Shown in pieces: positions 18,124 through 27,265 of a DNA stretch of 64,000 nt (positions are counted from its first letter, which is position 1; every line of letters starts with the position of its first letter). A program made the position numbers and the translations under genes. Below the pieces are notes generated by a model. It ran no database searches. It saw nothing but the letters and a program-made list of their open reading frames with translations, and was not told the DNA's origin. Source of the stretch: Halomonas sp. A40-4 (GTDB lineage: Bacteria > Pseudomonadota > Gammaproteobacteria > Pseudomonadales > Halomonadaceae); the NCBI RefSeq assembly GCF_015767635.1, contig NZ_CP065230.1, positions 3,162,001 through 3,226,000 on the forward strand. Direction: 5' to 3'.

Positions 18124-18945
18124 ATGAAAGAACAGAGTCACCCCATGCATGACGATTTTGTGGCCAATCTACGCCTACTCTGCAGCTACTACCCGTCCAT
18201 TGCTGAAGTTTGTCGGCGTTTGGCGATCAACCGAGCTCAGTTTAACCGCTACCTGAGTGGGCGTTATCGTCCCAGCCACGCGGCGCTTCAGCGTATTTGC
18301 CACTTTTTTGGTGTCACCACGGGCGATATTGCCCTTCCCCACCAGGATTTTCGTGCCCTGGTACAAACCGGTCAGCTCAATAGGGAAAACCCAACCACTT
18401 TGCCATGGCCTAACGCGCTGATTCAGCGCGGCCGCGAAGGCATGGAGCGCTATATCGGCCGCTACTTTGAGCTTTATCGTTCGATGTCGCGACCAGGGCT
18501 GTTAATGCGTACCCTGGTTTGCCTGGAAGCACGGGAGGGCGGCGTGGTCTATCAGCGCACCGAACGGATGCAGACTCTGCCGGGTGCCCGCTCGTGCCAC
18601 AATCGCTATGTGGGTACTGCGGTCAAGCTTGCTGATCGGCTCTTTTTGGTCGACCACGAAACGCTCAACGGTCATGAAATCACCCAGACGATTCTGTTTC
18701 CGAGTTTTCAGAGCCAGGTGACGCGCTTGACTGGCTTGAAAATGGGCGTGGCGGATAATAGCGAGCGCATGCCCTGCTGTGTGCGGGTGGTGTATAAGCG
18801 CCTGGATGAACAGGTCAGCCTGCACGAAGCGCTGGCACAGTGCGGCTTGATAACCCTGGAAGACCCGTCCCTTGATGACGCTCTGATCGCTGCAACCCAA
18901 AACGATGTAGCAGCGGATGAGCATCACTTCAGAGCCAGGCATTAA
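18124..18945 (+). CDS. Helix-turn-helix transcriptional regulator (XRE-like N-terminus)
   Basis: 273-residue protein with an N-terminal Cro/C1-type HTH (about 15-65): SIAEVCRRLAINRAQFNRYL followed by SGRYRPSHAALQRICHFFGV. The remainder, about 200 residues, has no motif I recognise and may be a ligand-sensing domain. The ribosome-binding site is weak for ATG 18124 and for an alternative ATG at 18145. It is divergent from the OsmC-YcaO gene and convergent with the TetR gene, their 3' ends overlapping by 4 bp. Target genes are unknown; the divergent neighbour is a candidate. Confidence 0.7.
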   Translation: MKEQSHPMHDDFVANLRLLCSYYPSIAEVCRRLAINRAQFNRYLSGRYRPSHAALQRICHFFGVTTGDIALPHQDFRALVQTGQLNRENPTTLPWPNALIQRGREGMERYIGRYFELYRSMSRPGLLMRTLVCLEAREGGVVYQRTERMQTLPGARSCHNRYVGTAVKLADRLFLVDHETLNGHEITQTILFPSFQSQVTRLTGLKMGVADNSERMPCCVRVVYKRLDEQVSLHEALAQCGLITLEDPSLDDALIAATQNDVAADEHHFRARH

Positions 18946-19532
18946 TCGTCAGAGACCAGCACCTGTTGAAACAGAATTTTCTCAAACTGCTCCATCGGCT
19001 CGACAGACTTGAGCGTTTTGGCCCGCAGAATCGCGCCTTCCCAGCCCGAGAGAATAAAGCTGGCCAGATGATCGGCAGGCAGGGCCGCACTGAGTTCGCC
19101 GGCCTTTTGAGCGTCCTGCAGGCAAGCGACAAAATATTGTTCCCAGCGCTGGAAAACGCGATCCAGAGCATCGCGAAAGGTATCGCTTTGCCCGGAAAGC
19201 TCCTGCCCAAGGTTACCAATCAGACAGCCGGTCGTATGGTTGCAATCGCACATATACTCACGACCCGCCGCAAAATAGCGCCTTAGCCGTTCAAGCGCAG
19301 GCATCGTGGTGTCTTCCAGAAGCTCGGCAAGCTGGGCGTCATAGGCCGTTGCAAACTTATCGATCACCGCCAGACCGAACGCCTCTTTGCTCGAGAAATA
19401 GTGGTAGAAGGATCCCTTCGGCACGCCGCAGGTTTTTAAAACAGCATTGATGCCCGTGGCATTATAGCCGTGCTGACCAATCAGTTCGGCACCGGTCTCA
19501 ATGAGCTTGTCGCGCGTAGCGGTATTTTTCAT
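18942..19532 (-). CDS. TetR-family repressor, NemR/AcrR-like
   Basis: 196-residue repressor. The N-terminal HTH (about 10-55) ends in the typical GVPKGSFYHYFSSKEAFGLAV. The ligand domain contains TTGCLIGNLGQELSGQSD near residues 100-117, whose cysteine aligns with the redox-sensing Cys region of NemR (SGCLTVKLSAEV in E. coli, from memory). That would allow response to electrophiles or oxidised thiols; this is inference. It is divergent from the RND efflux operon, and a palindromic site lies 11 bp before its start, so control of itself and probably of the pump is likely. Confidence 0.85.
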   Translation of the reverse strand: MKNTATRDKLIETGAELIGQHGYNATGINAVLKTCGVPKGSFYHYFSSKEAFGLAVIDKFATAYDAQLAELLEDTTMPALERLRRYFAAGREYMCDCNHTTGCLIGNLGQELSGQSDTFRDALDRVFQRWEQYFVACLQDAQKAGELSAALPADHLASFILSGWEGAILRAKTLKSVEPMEQFEKILFQQVLVSDD

Positions 19533-19542
19533 ATCATTAAAG

Positions 19543-19558
19543 TAGACCAGTCAGTCTA
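19543..19558. promoter_or_regulatory. Probable operator of the TetR-family repressor
   Basis: TAGACCAGTCAGTCTA has inverted arms TAGAC/GTCTA around six bases. It lies just upstream of the TetR start, in the divergent region shared with the efflux operon. Position and symmetry fit autorepression; no second full copy was seen nearer the pump gene. Confidence 0.6.
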
Positions 19559-19745
19559 TTGTTAGCAAATAAAGTGTCAGCCAAGTAGTCTTGAGCCACG
19601 TTACGGCGATAAAGGCGCTTCGCAAGGCGAGTTGCACGCAATTTACACATTGCTTACCTAATCGCTGCGTGACATAGGGTGATGCTAGCATGATACGCCC
19701 CAATAGCTCTAAGTTTCGATTTCGGCCAATGGATAACCCGCGACC

Positions 19746-20951
19746 ATGACAGATCATCAACCTCTCTCACCATCACAACATGGTCGCATTCGGCTAAGCG
19801 CAGTGGTTGCGCTATTTGTTTTGATAGGTGGTGCGGCGCTGGCATGGTGGATCGTCACTCAGCCCCCGCGTATCGAGCGCCAGCCCCCACCCGAACCCGC
19901 GCCACCACTGGTCGATGTGGTCAGCGTATCATCCGCCGCCCGTTCTCCTGACCTGCAAGGCTTTGGCCGCGTTGAGGCCGAGCAGGCAACCATGCTCGCC
20001 AGCCGGGTCGACGGCCAGCTCGAACGGTTCGCCGAAGGTGTCATGCCTGGGCGGGTGGTCGAAAAGGATGCCCCCGTCGCGTATATCGACCAGGCCGACC
20101 TACAGTTGGCACTGGAAGATGCCGAGGCTCAGTTAGCCGATGCCCAGGCGCAGTTGTCACTTGAACAGGCGGAGCAGCAACGCGCCCGCAGTGAGTATGA
20201 GTCTTTCGGACGCCAGCTTTCCGCCGAGCGCCGGGCGTTGGTCCTCCGCGAGCCACAGTTGCGCCAAGCCCAGGCGCTGGTTGCCCAGGCACGCGTTGCC
20301 CGCGACCAGGCCGCGCTTAACCTGGACCGAGCCACCCTGCGCTCGCCCTGGGAGGCGATGGTGCAGGAGCGCCTCGTCGGCGCGGGCAGCCTGCTGAGCC
20401 AGGGCACCGAGGTGTTGCATCTGGTGGGCGTCGACCAGTTCTGGGTGCGCGCCTCGCTACCCGGCGAATGGCTTGACTGGCTGCAGGAAGGCAGCCGTGT
20501 CAGCTTGTCGAGCAGCGGGTGGCCGGCAGGCGAGCAGCGCGAAGGAACACTGGTCTCGATTCTTCCCGCGCTGGAAGAAAACGGCCTGCAGGCGCAGCTA
20601 CTGATTGCCGTTGATGATCCGCTGGCGCTTAACACCCAAGGTCCGGCCCTGCGCCTTGGCGATGTGCTGCGCGTCTCGTTTACCACCCGCACCAGGCCGG
20701 ATCTCATCGCCCTGCCCTCCGCCGCGCTGCGTCCCGGCGAACAGGTGTGGTGGGTCGACGCCGATGACCGCCTGCAGCGTAGCCAGGTCACGCTCGCCTA
20801 CCGCGGCCAGGATCAGGCATTGGTCAGTAGCGGTCTGGCCGACGGCCGACGCGTCGTGACAGCAGGGTTGGCCCAGCCCAGGGAAAGCCAGCACGTTCGT
20901 ATCCGACAACGCGGCGACATACCCTCGGACGACAACGGGGGTGACAGCTGA
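19746..20951 (+). CDS. RND efflux periplasmic adaptor (membrane fusion protein)
   Basis: Periplasmic adaptor of a tripartite drug-efflux pump, 401 residues. An N-terminal membrane anchor (about 17-38, with AVVALFVLIGGAALAWWIV) is followed by a Pro-rich linker, a lipoyl-like half, an alpha-helical hairpin rich in Ala/Gln/Glu (about 115-195), the second lipoyl half (LRSPWEAMVQERLVGAGSLL) and beta-barrel regions. The last base of the stop is the first base of the permease start (TGATG), so the genes are translationally coupled. No outer-membrane channel gene is nearby; a TolC-like protein from elsewhere must be used. Confidence 0.9.
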   Translation: MTDHQPLSPSQHGRIRLSAVVALFVLIGGAALAWWIVTQPPRIERQPPPEPAPPLVDVVSVSSAARSPDLQGFGRVEAEQATMLASRVDGQLERFAEGVMPGRVVEKDAPVAYIDQADLQLALEDAEAQLADAQAQLSLEQAEQQRARSEYESFGRQLSAERRALVLREPQLRQAQALVAQARVARDQAALNLDRATLRSPWEAMVQERLVGAGSLLSQGTEVLHLVGVDQFWVRASLPGEWLDWLQEGSRVSLSSSGWPAGEQREGTLVSILPALEENGLQAQLLIAVDDPLALNTQGPALRLGDVLRVSFTTRTRPDLIALPSAALRPGEQVWWVDADDRLQRSQVTLAYRGQDQALVSSGLADGRRVVTAGLAQPRESQHVRIRQRGDIPSDDNGGDS

Positions 20952-23900
20952 TGCTGCGTAAAGGCCCCCTGGCGTGGATGGTCGACCATGGCGTTGCACC
21001 AAACCTGCTGATGATCCTGTTTATTGTCGGCGGGCTCATGGCGTCGCTGGCAATCAAGAAGGAGATCTTCCCGGAATTTGAGACTGAAGTGGTCCAGGTC
21101 ACCATCAGCTACCCGGGCGCCACGCCGGAAGATATCGAACAGAGCCTGCTGCTGCCCGTTGAGGCCGCCATTTCCGACGTCGAAGGCATCGATGAACTGA
21201 CATCCAGCGCCAGCGAGGGTAGCGCCAACGTCAGCGCCACACTCGTGGATGGCATCGACGTGATGCGCGCCTATCAGGATATTCAGCAGTCGGTTAATGC
21301 GATCACGACGCTGCCCAACGCCGCTGACCCGCCCCGCTTCACCCTGGCCGGTCGTGCGCGAAGCGTATTGAGCCTGCAGGTTTACGGTCAGACCGACTTG
21401 GGCACGCTCCACGATGCCGCGGAAAACGTCCGGGCCGAACTACAGGCCACCGACGGCCTTTCCCGTGCCGAACTATCGGGGAATCGCGCCCGGGAAATCC
21501 AGGTGCTGCTGGATGACGAAGCCATTGAACGCTACGGCCTGGATCATCAGGCATTGGCCAGCGTGATTGGTGAGGAAGCGCTGGACCTGGCCAGCGGCCA
21601 GCTGACCACCAACGAAGGTGAATGGCTGGTGCGCTACCAGGGGCGACGAAACAGCGCCGATGCCTTCGCCGAGCTGCCGGTTCTCACCAGCTCCCAGGGT
21701 ATGCCAATTCGACTAGGCGATATCGCCGACGTACGCGAGGGGTTTGCCGAAACCGACCGGGAGGAGTTTTATAACGGCCAACCCGGCCTCTCGGTGGATG
21801 TTTATCAGATTGGCGACCAAACACCGACCAGCATTTCAGAAGCCGTCAACGGCGAGCTTGAACGCCTGCGTGCCGGGCTACCCGAAGGTGTCAGTCTGGA
21901 TGTTTCCCGGGACAGCTCCGAGGTCTACGAAGACCGGTTGAGCCTGCTGCTGAAAAACGCATGGATGGGCCTGGCGTTGGTCCTGGTCTTGATGGCGCTG
22001 TTTTTGGAAGCCCGCTTGGCTTTCTGGGTCACGCTTGGGATCCCCACGGCATTCCTGGGCGCGATGCTATTCCTTCCCTGGATCGGCGTATCGCTGAACA
22101 TGATATCGATGTTCGCGTTTATCATCGCGCTGGGGATTGTGGTCGACGACGCCATCATGGTGGGTGAAAATATCTACAGCTACCGTGAAGAGGGCTATTC
22201 GCTGCGCGATGCAGCGGTCAAGGGTGCCCGGGAAATCGCTACGCCACTGACCTTTGCGATTCTTTCCAACATCGTCGCTTTTCTACCTCTGTTGTTCTTG
22301 CCCGGCTTCCTGGGGCTGATTTTTGCGACCGTCCCGGTAGTGGTCATCACCGTCTTCTTGATTTCCTGGGCTGAAGCGCTGTTTATTCTGCCCGCACACC
22401 TGGCCCATAGCCGTAAACCCCGCCAGACACCCACCTGGCAACGCCCGCTGGAAGCCTTGCGCCAACACATGCAAGGCGGGCTTCATCACTTTACCTATCA
22501 TCAGTTCGAGCCCTTTCTGCAGCGGGCGCTCAATGTCCGCTGGCTGACCGTCGCGCTGGGAATCGTCATCTTGCTGGTGACGCTTGCCTGGAGCATGAGC
22601 GGGCGGCTTGGTTTCTCGCTGATGCCTCGGGTCGAATCCGATGAGGTCGAGGCCAGCGTCACACTGCCCATTGGCAGTCATATCAGCGTTAGCCGCGAAC
22701 TCAGCCAACAGCTATTGGAGGCTGGCGATCAACTGAGTCAACGTGAGGAGTCTCTCCACTTCAGCAGCACCCACACCCGCCTGGACGGCGAGAGCCTGCA
22801 GGTAGAATTGGAGATTGCGCCAGAAAGCCTGGAGGACTGGCCGCCTTCGCGAGTTGCCCGGGAGTGGCGCGAGCTAACCGGCGATTTACTTGGCGCGCAA
22901 TCGGTGCGCTTTGCTTCAGATGCAGGCGGGCCGGGTAGCGGTGCAGCGCTTAGCTTACGCCTGTCACACCCTGACACCCAGGTGCTCGAAGGAGCGGCCA
23001 ACCAATTGGCCGATTCACTGGGCAACTATGGTTTGATCGATATCGACAGCGGACTGGGCGATGGTAAACCGCAGCTTGAAATGCGCCTTTCCTCCGAAGG
23101 ACGCTCGCTGGGCCTTACCGGCAGCGATCTGGCCCAAGCCCTGCGCGGCCCCCTCCAGGGTGCCACGGCCCTGGAGCAGTTTGTCGGGCGCAGCGAAGTC
23201 AGCGTCGAGGTACGCCTGCCCGAAGAAAACCGCAATAGTCTGAACGAACTCTACCGCCTGCCGGTACGCACACCCGACGGCCTCAGCGTGCCGCTTTCCC
23301 GGGTCGCCGACATCTCGCTGAGCCAGGCCTCCAGTGGCCTTGAGCGGATTAATGGCCGGCGGGTTATCACCGTCACTGCGGATGCCGAGGATGACCTGCC
23401 CATCAACCAGGTAATGGCCACCCTTCAGACGGATGTTTTCCCCGACCTGGAAACCAACTGGCCGGGGCTTGACGTCACCCTGGGCGGGCGCCAGCAGGAT
23501 ACCGCCGACAACCTCGCTACGCTTCGCACCTCCATGTGGTTGATGATGGCCGCGCTTTATGCGCTGCTGGCGATCCCGTTCAAAAGCTATCTGCAACCGC
23601 TGCTGGTGATGGCCGCGATCCCGTTTGGTATCGTCGGAGCGATTGGCGGGCATATGCTGATGGGCTTCGGACTGTCGATCATCAGCCTGCTCGGCATGCT
23701 GGCGCTCTCGGGTGTGGTGATCAACGATGCGCTGGTGCTGATCGATTTTGCCAACCGCAAGCGGCGCGAAGGCATGGCGGCGCGCGAAGCCATCGTCACC
23801 GCCGCCACCCGCCGCCTGCGCCCCATCATGATGACCACACTAACCACGTTTTTGGGGCTGGCGCCGATGATAATGGAAACCTCCCGGCAGGCTCGCTTCA

Positions 23901-24049
23901 TGATTCCCATGGCGATTTCGCTGGGCTTTGGCATGCTTTTCGCCACGCTGATTCTGCTGATTCTGGTACCGTGCCTCTACCTCAGCCTCGAGAATCTGCG
24001 CGAGCGGTTACGTACGCCGCCGCAGCCGCATTCAGCAGGAGTTAGCTAA
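20951..24049 (+). CDS. RND efflux permease
   Basis: Proton-driven inner-membrane pump of 1032 residues with the twelve-helix, two-large-periplasmic-loop layout. The TM4 proton relay is visible as IIALGIVVDDAIMVGENI (Asp pair near 400). In TM10 the AcrB Lys-Asn pair is replaced by Asn-Asp within LALSGVVINDALVLIDF, a variant found in several HAE-type pumps. The C-terminal half ends with ETSRQARFMIPMAISLGFG. It overlaps the adaptor by 1 bp and the sensor kinase by 1 bp. Substrates cannot be told from sequence; linkage to BaeSR-like genes suggests MdtABC-like exporters of envelope-active compounds or metals. Confidence 0.93.
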   Translation: MLRKGPLAWMVDHGVAPNLLMILFIVGGLMASLAIKKEIFPEFETEVVQVTISYPGATPEDIEQSLLLPVEAAISDVEGIDELTSSASEGSANVSATLVDGIDVMRAYQDIQQSVNAITTLPNAADPPRFTLAGRARSVLSLQVYGQTDLGTLHDAAENVRAELQATDGLSRAELSGNRAREIQVLLDDEAIERYGLDHQALASVIGEEALDLASGQLTTNEGEWLVRYQGRRNSADAFAELPVLTSSQGMPIRLGDIADVREGFAETDREEFYNGQPGLSVDVYQIGDQTPTSISEAVNGELERLRAGLPEGVSLDVSRDSSEVYEDRLSLLLKNAWMGLALVLVLMALFLEARLAFWVTLGIPTAFLGAMLFLPWIGVSLNMISMFAFIIALGIVVDDAIMVGENIYSYREEGYSLRDAAVKGAREIATPLTFAILSNIVAFLPLLFLPGFLGLIFATVPVVVITVFLISWAEALFILPAHLAHSRKPRQTPTWQRPLEALRQHMQGGLHHFTYHQFEPFLQRALNVRWLTVALGIVILLVTLAWSMSGRLGFSLMPRVESDEVEASVTLPIGSHISVSRELSQQLLEAGDQLSQREESLHFSSTHTRLDGESLQVELEIAPESLEDWPPSRVAREWRELTGDLLGAQSVRFASDAGGPGSGAALSLRLSHPDTQVLEGAANQLADSLGNYGLIDIDSGLGDGKPQLEMRLSSEGRSLGLTGSDLAQALRGPLQGATALEQFVGRSEVSVEVRLPEENRNSLNELYRLPVRTPDGLSVPLSRVADISLSQASSGLERINGRRVITVTADAEDDLPINQVMATLQTDVFPDLETNWPGLDVTLGGRQQDTADNLATLRTSMWLMMAALYALLAIPFKSYLQPLLVMAAIPFGIVGAIGGHMLMGFGLSIISLLGMLALSGVVINDALVLIDFANRKRREGMAAREAIVTAATRRLRPIMMTTLTTFLGLAPMIMETSRQARFMIPMAISLGFGMLFATLILLILVPCLYLSLENLRERLRTPPQPHSAGVS

Positions 24050-25467
24050 TGTCGTTGACCTCGTTGCGCTCAACCCTGGGCGGCTTTCGCTGGCGTTTCT
24101 CGCGGCTGGGACTGAAGCTGTTCCTGATCATCCTGAGCGTTAACGTGGCGATTTCCGCGGGCGCCTTTCTGGCCGTCTCGTACAGCATTGACCGGGGATT
24201 TCTTGAGTATCTTAACCAGGCCCAGGAGCGGCGGGCCACCTTGCTGGCCGACAGCCTGGTGACGCGTTGGCAGCCCCGGCAAAGCTGGGCGTGGCTCGAA
24301 CGCTCACCGGAACGCTGGCCGATGGTCGTACGCCACGCCCTGGGCCAAGAGCACCGTGACCGTCCAAGTCCTCTCGGCGAGGCACAGGACTTTGTGCTGC
24401 GCGATGCCGATGAACGTTTTGTGATCCCGCCCCATAATGCCAGTCAGAGCAACTGGCACTGGCTCACGCTACGCAGCGACGACGAAGAGATCGGGGAGCT
24501 CGGGTTTCGCCCTCCCCAACAAGTCATGGAACGCATGGAAAACCGCTTCCTTGAACGTCAGCAGCGCAACCTGGTTATTATCGTTCTCTCGCTGGGTGTC
24601 GCCTCCTTGTTGTTGGCCGGTGGGCTCTCCTGGTGGCTGGGACGACGCACTCGGGCCCTGGCCACCGCCACCCGGCGCTTGACCGAAGGTGATTATCACA
24701 GCCGACTGCCCGAGCGTGGTCGCGACGAGCTTTCGCTATTGGCCCGCGACTTCAATGTCCTGGCTGCCACCCTGGAAGCGAGCCGCAATGCCCGGGCCCG
24801 CTGGGTCTCAGACACCGCCCACGAGCTACGTACCCCGCTGGCGGTGCTGCGCGGTGAGATCGAAGCCATGCAGGATGGGATTCGTCCGCTGAACCAGGAA
24901 AGCCTCGGGTCCCTCGGCCAGGAAGTGGATCAGTTGGAGCGGCTGGTCGCCGACCTGCGTCTGCTTTCCCAAAGCGATGCCGGCGCACTGGATATTCAGT
25001 TGGCGCCGATGAATCTTAGCGATGCGCTGGCGGGTCGCCTGGAAGATGCCGAACGCTGGCTGACAGACAGCGACATGAGTCTGACCCAACAGATCACCCC
25101 CGAGATAATGATTCGCGGCGATGCCCAGCGACTGCGCCAACTATGGGATAACCTGATGGATAACAGCTGTGCCTATACCAGCGCCCCGGGTTCACTCAAC
25201 GTCACCCTGGCCCAAGACGGCAACGAGGCCGTGGTCAACTGGCAAGACAGTGCGCCAGGCGTGCCCGATAGCGAGCTTGAGCGCCTCACTGAACGACTTT
25301 ATCGGGTCGAAGGCTCGCGCAGCCGCTCTAGCGGCGGCAGCGGTCTTGGCCTGTCGATCGCCAGTGCCCTGGTACATGCCCATGGTGGCAGTCTTTCGGC
25401 CTCTCATTCGACCCTGGGTGGATTATGCTGGACACTACGTTTCCCGTTGCTGAACGCTAACCATTAA
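24049..25467 (+). CDS. baeS: Sensor histidine kinase, BaeS-like
   Basis: Membrane sensor of an envelope-stress two-component system, 472 residues. TM1 is at about 22-44 and TM2 at about 174-196, enclosing a periplasmic sensor of about 130 residues. HAMP covers about 195-247. The phosphorylated His is 258 in DTAHELRTPLAVLRGEIE, and the ATPase domain shows LWDNLMDNSCAYT (N box) and SGGSGLGLSIASALVHAHGG (G box). It overlaps the RND permease by 1 bp (TAATG), an unusually tight link between pump and sensor. The response regulator follows 30 bp downstream. Confidence 0.9.
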   Translation: MSLTSLRSTLGGFRWRFSRLGLKLFLIILSVNVAISAGAFLAVSYSIDRGFLEYLNQAQERRATLLADSLVTRWQPRQSWAWLERSPERWPMVVRHALGQEHRDRPSPLGEAQDFVLRDADERFVIPPHNASQSNWHWLTLRSDDEEIGELGFRPPQQVMERMENRFLERQQRNLVIIVLSLGVASLLLAGGLSWWLGRRTRALATATRRLTEGDYHSRLPERGRDELSLLARDFNVLAATLEASRNARARWVSDTAHELRTPLAVLRGEIEAMQDGIRPLNQESLGSLGQEVDQLERLVADLRLLSQSDAGALDIQLAPMNLSDALAGRLEDAERWLTDSDMSLTQQITPEIMIRGDAQRLRQLWDNLMDNSCAYTSAPGSLNVTLAQDGNEAVVNWQDSAPGVPDSELERLTERLYRVEGSRSRSSGGSGLGLSIASALVHAHGGSLSASHSTLGGLCWTLRFPLLNANH

Positions 25468-25497
25468 TCCGGTCCTTTTTCTTCAAGCGAGCTTGCC

Positions 25498-26196
25498 ATG
25501 ATGGATACCCCCTCTTTACTGGTCGTGGAAGACGAGCCAAAAATTGCCCGTCTGATGGCAGACTACCTGACCACCCATGGCTTCGAGGTGACCACCCTCG
25601 ACCATGGCGATCATGTGGTACCGTGGATTGAAAAGCAGGTTCCCCGCCTTATCCTGCTCGACCTCATGCTGCCCGGCAAAGACGGCCTGACACTATGTCG
25701 TGAAATCCGCCATCAATGGCCACATATTGCGATTATCATGGTGACCGCCAAGGTCGAGGAAGTGGATCGCCTACTGGGGCTGGAACTGGGGGCCGACGAC
25801 TACATATGCAAGCCGTTCAGCCCGCGCGAAGTGGTTGCCCGTGTCAAGGCGGTACTGCGGCGAAGCCAGGCGGCGGCCGACACCACCCCGCAAGCGGCGA
25901 GCAACGCGCTGGTAACGCTTGATGAAGACGGCTGGCAAGCCCTGGCACAGGGCCACGACCTGGGTCTCACGGCGGTGGAGTTCCAATTGCTGCGGGTGAT
26001 GATGCAGGCGCCGGGGCGCATCTTCAGCCGCGAGCAGTTGATGGATCACATGTACCGAGACAACCGGATCGTTTCGGAGCGCACCGTGGACAGCCACATC
26101 AAGAAGCTGCGCAAGAAAATCCACGAAGCGCTCCCCGAGCAGGAAATCATCCGCTCGGTGTATGGCGTCGGCTACAAATACCAGCCCGAAGGTTAG
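25498..26196 (+). CDS. baeR: OmpR-family response regulator, BaeR-like
   Basis: 232-residue regulator. The receiver has acidic residues at 11-12, the phospho-acceptor Asp55 (LILLDLMLPG) and Lys105 (ICKPFSPREVVARVK). The winged-helix DNA-binding domain covers about 135-230. The segments LMLPGxDGLTLCREIR, MVTAKVEEVDRLLGLELGADDYICKP and SREQLMDHMY closely match E. coli BaeR. With BaeS it should activate envelope-protection genes, including probably the operon it ends. The Spy-like gene at 27266 is a natural candidate target, since spy is a BaeR target in E. coli. Confidence 0.9.
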   Translation: MMDTPSLLVVEDEPKIARLMADYLTTHGFEVTTLDHGDHVVPWIEKQVPRLILLDLMLPGKDGLTLCREIRHQWPHIAIIMVTAKVEEVDRLLGLELGADDYICKPFSPREVVARVKAVLRRSQAAADTTPQAASNALVTLDEDGWQALAQGHDLGLTAVEFQLLRVMMQAPGRIFSREQLMDHMYRDNRIVSERTVDSHIKKLRKKIHEALPEQEIIRSVYGVGYKYQPEG

Positions 26197-26209
26197 CGGT
26201 ACGCACACC

Positions 26210-27136
26210 TCAGGGCGAAACCTGGTCGTTGAGGAACGCAATCCCCGCCTCTATGGCGCCGCCACGCAGCAGAAAGCTGGCGAAATGGCCACGCCCATGC
26301 AGCAGGTAGAGCTCGCTTTCCACGCCGTTGTCGATCAGTGCTTGATAAAAGTCTTCCGCATGATCCACCGGCACTAGTTGATCCCAGGTGCCGTGAAAGA
26401 TAAAAAACGGCGGCGCTTCCGACGTTATCTGGCGCTCGGGGGAAGCGAGACGGTAAGCCTGATTTTTTTCAGCGCGGGTACCGCCGATAAAGTCGACCAC
26501 CAGGCGCCCGTCGTCAAACTTGAGTAAATCACTGGGCAGGCCACCGGCCAGCACGGCGGCCAAGCGAGCATGCTCTCCGCCATAAGGCTCCGCAAGCGGC
26601 CCTTGCGACCCGGCCAGCGCCAGCAGGCTCACCAGGTGCGCGCCGGATGAAAAACCTACGCCCACGATGCGCTGCGTATCCACTTGCCACTCATCCGCGT
26701 TGGCGTGAATCCAGGTCATCGCCTGCTGCAGGTCATGCAACTGTGCGGGAAACTGGTAGCTCGGCGCAAAACGATGCTCGATATTCACTGTCACGTAGCC
26801 CTGCGCGGCCAGCTGCTCGGCAATCCCCTGCATATCTTCAGGACCACGATTGCGCCACCCCCCGCCGTGGACAATCAGCGCCGCGGGGCGACGGGTCTGG
26901 GTAGGCGAATGCGGCAAATAGACCTCGGCATTGAGCGCCTCAGGCCATGCATCGGGTGTATAGGGGGTAGGCGGAAGGCGCTTATAGGACAACGCCTGAC
27001 GCGCACCTTCGTCCGCGCCGCTGGCGGGCTCACCTTGGCTGGCAAGATGGGTGACACCGCAGCTGCTTAACAGCAACGCCAAGGCACTCACAGCGCTACA
27101 GCGTCGTAAGCAAGACCACCGCGATATATGCAACAC
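26210..27136 (-). CDS. Lipoprotein alpha/beta hydrolase (esterase-like)
   Basis: Probable outer-membrane or periplasmic lipoprotein esterase of 308 residues. I chose a GTG start at 27136 with AAGGAG seven bases upstream; it gives a compact lipoprotein signal ending in the lipobox LLSSC (Cys at about 26). An in-frame ATG at 27232 would bury the signal. The hydrolase core has the oxyanion HGGGW, the nucleophile in GVGFSSGAHL, an Asp in GTWDQLVPVDH and a His in HGRGHFASF. It resembles feruloyl-esterase or carboxylesterase-like members of the family. The gene is convergent with baeR, 13 bp apart. Confidence 0.8.
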   Translation of the reverse strand: MLHISRWSCLRRCSAVSALALLLSSCGVTHLASQGEPASGADEGARQALSYKRLPPTPYTPDAWPEALNAEVYLPHSPTQTRRPAALIVHGGGWRNRGPEDMQGIAEQLAAQGYVTVNIEHRFAPSYQFPAQLHDLQQAMTWIHANADEWQVDTQRIVGVGFSSGAHLVSLLALAGSQGPLAEPYGGEHARLAAVLAGGLPSDLLKFDDGRLVVDFIGGTRAEKNQAYRLASPERQITSEAPPFFIFHGTWDQLVPVDHAEDFYQALIDNGVESELYLLHGRGHFASFLLRGGAIEAGIAFLNDQVSP

Positions 27137-27265
27137 AGCATTTCTCCTTGAACAATCCCCCGCCCCCAGCGAGCCTACCAAGATCACGATTATTGCACAC
27201 TCCCTGCAAAGGGTTTGCACCCGGACGGACAATACTGACAGCGTCCACCCATCAGGAGATACGTC

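Noticed and set aside
15766-19532. A YcaO-based RiPP biosynthetic cluster
   Set aside because: No precursor peptide, dehydrogenase or exporter typical of such clusters is adjacent, and the OsmC-YcaO fusion is a known housekeeping-type architecture.
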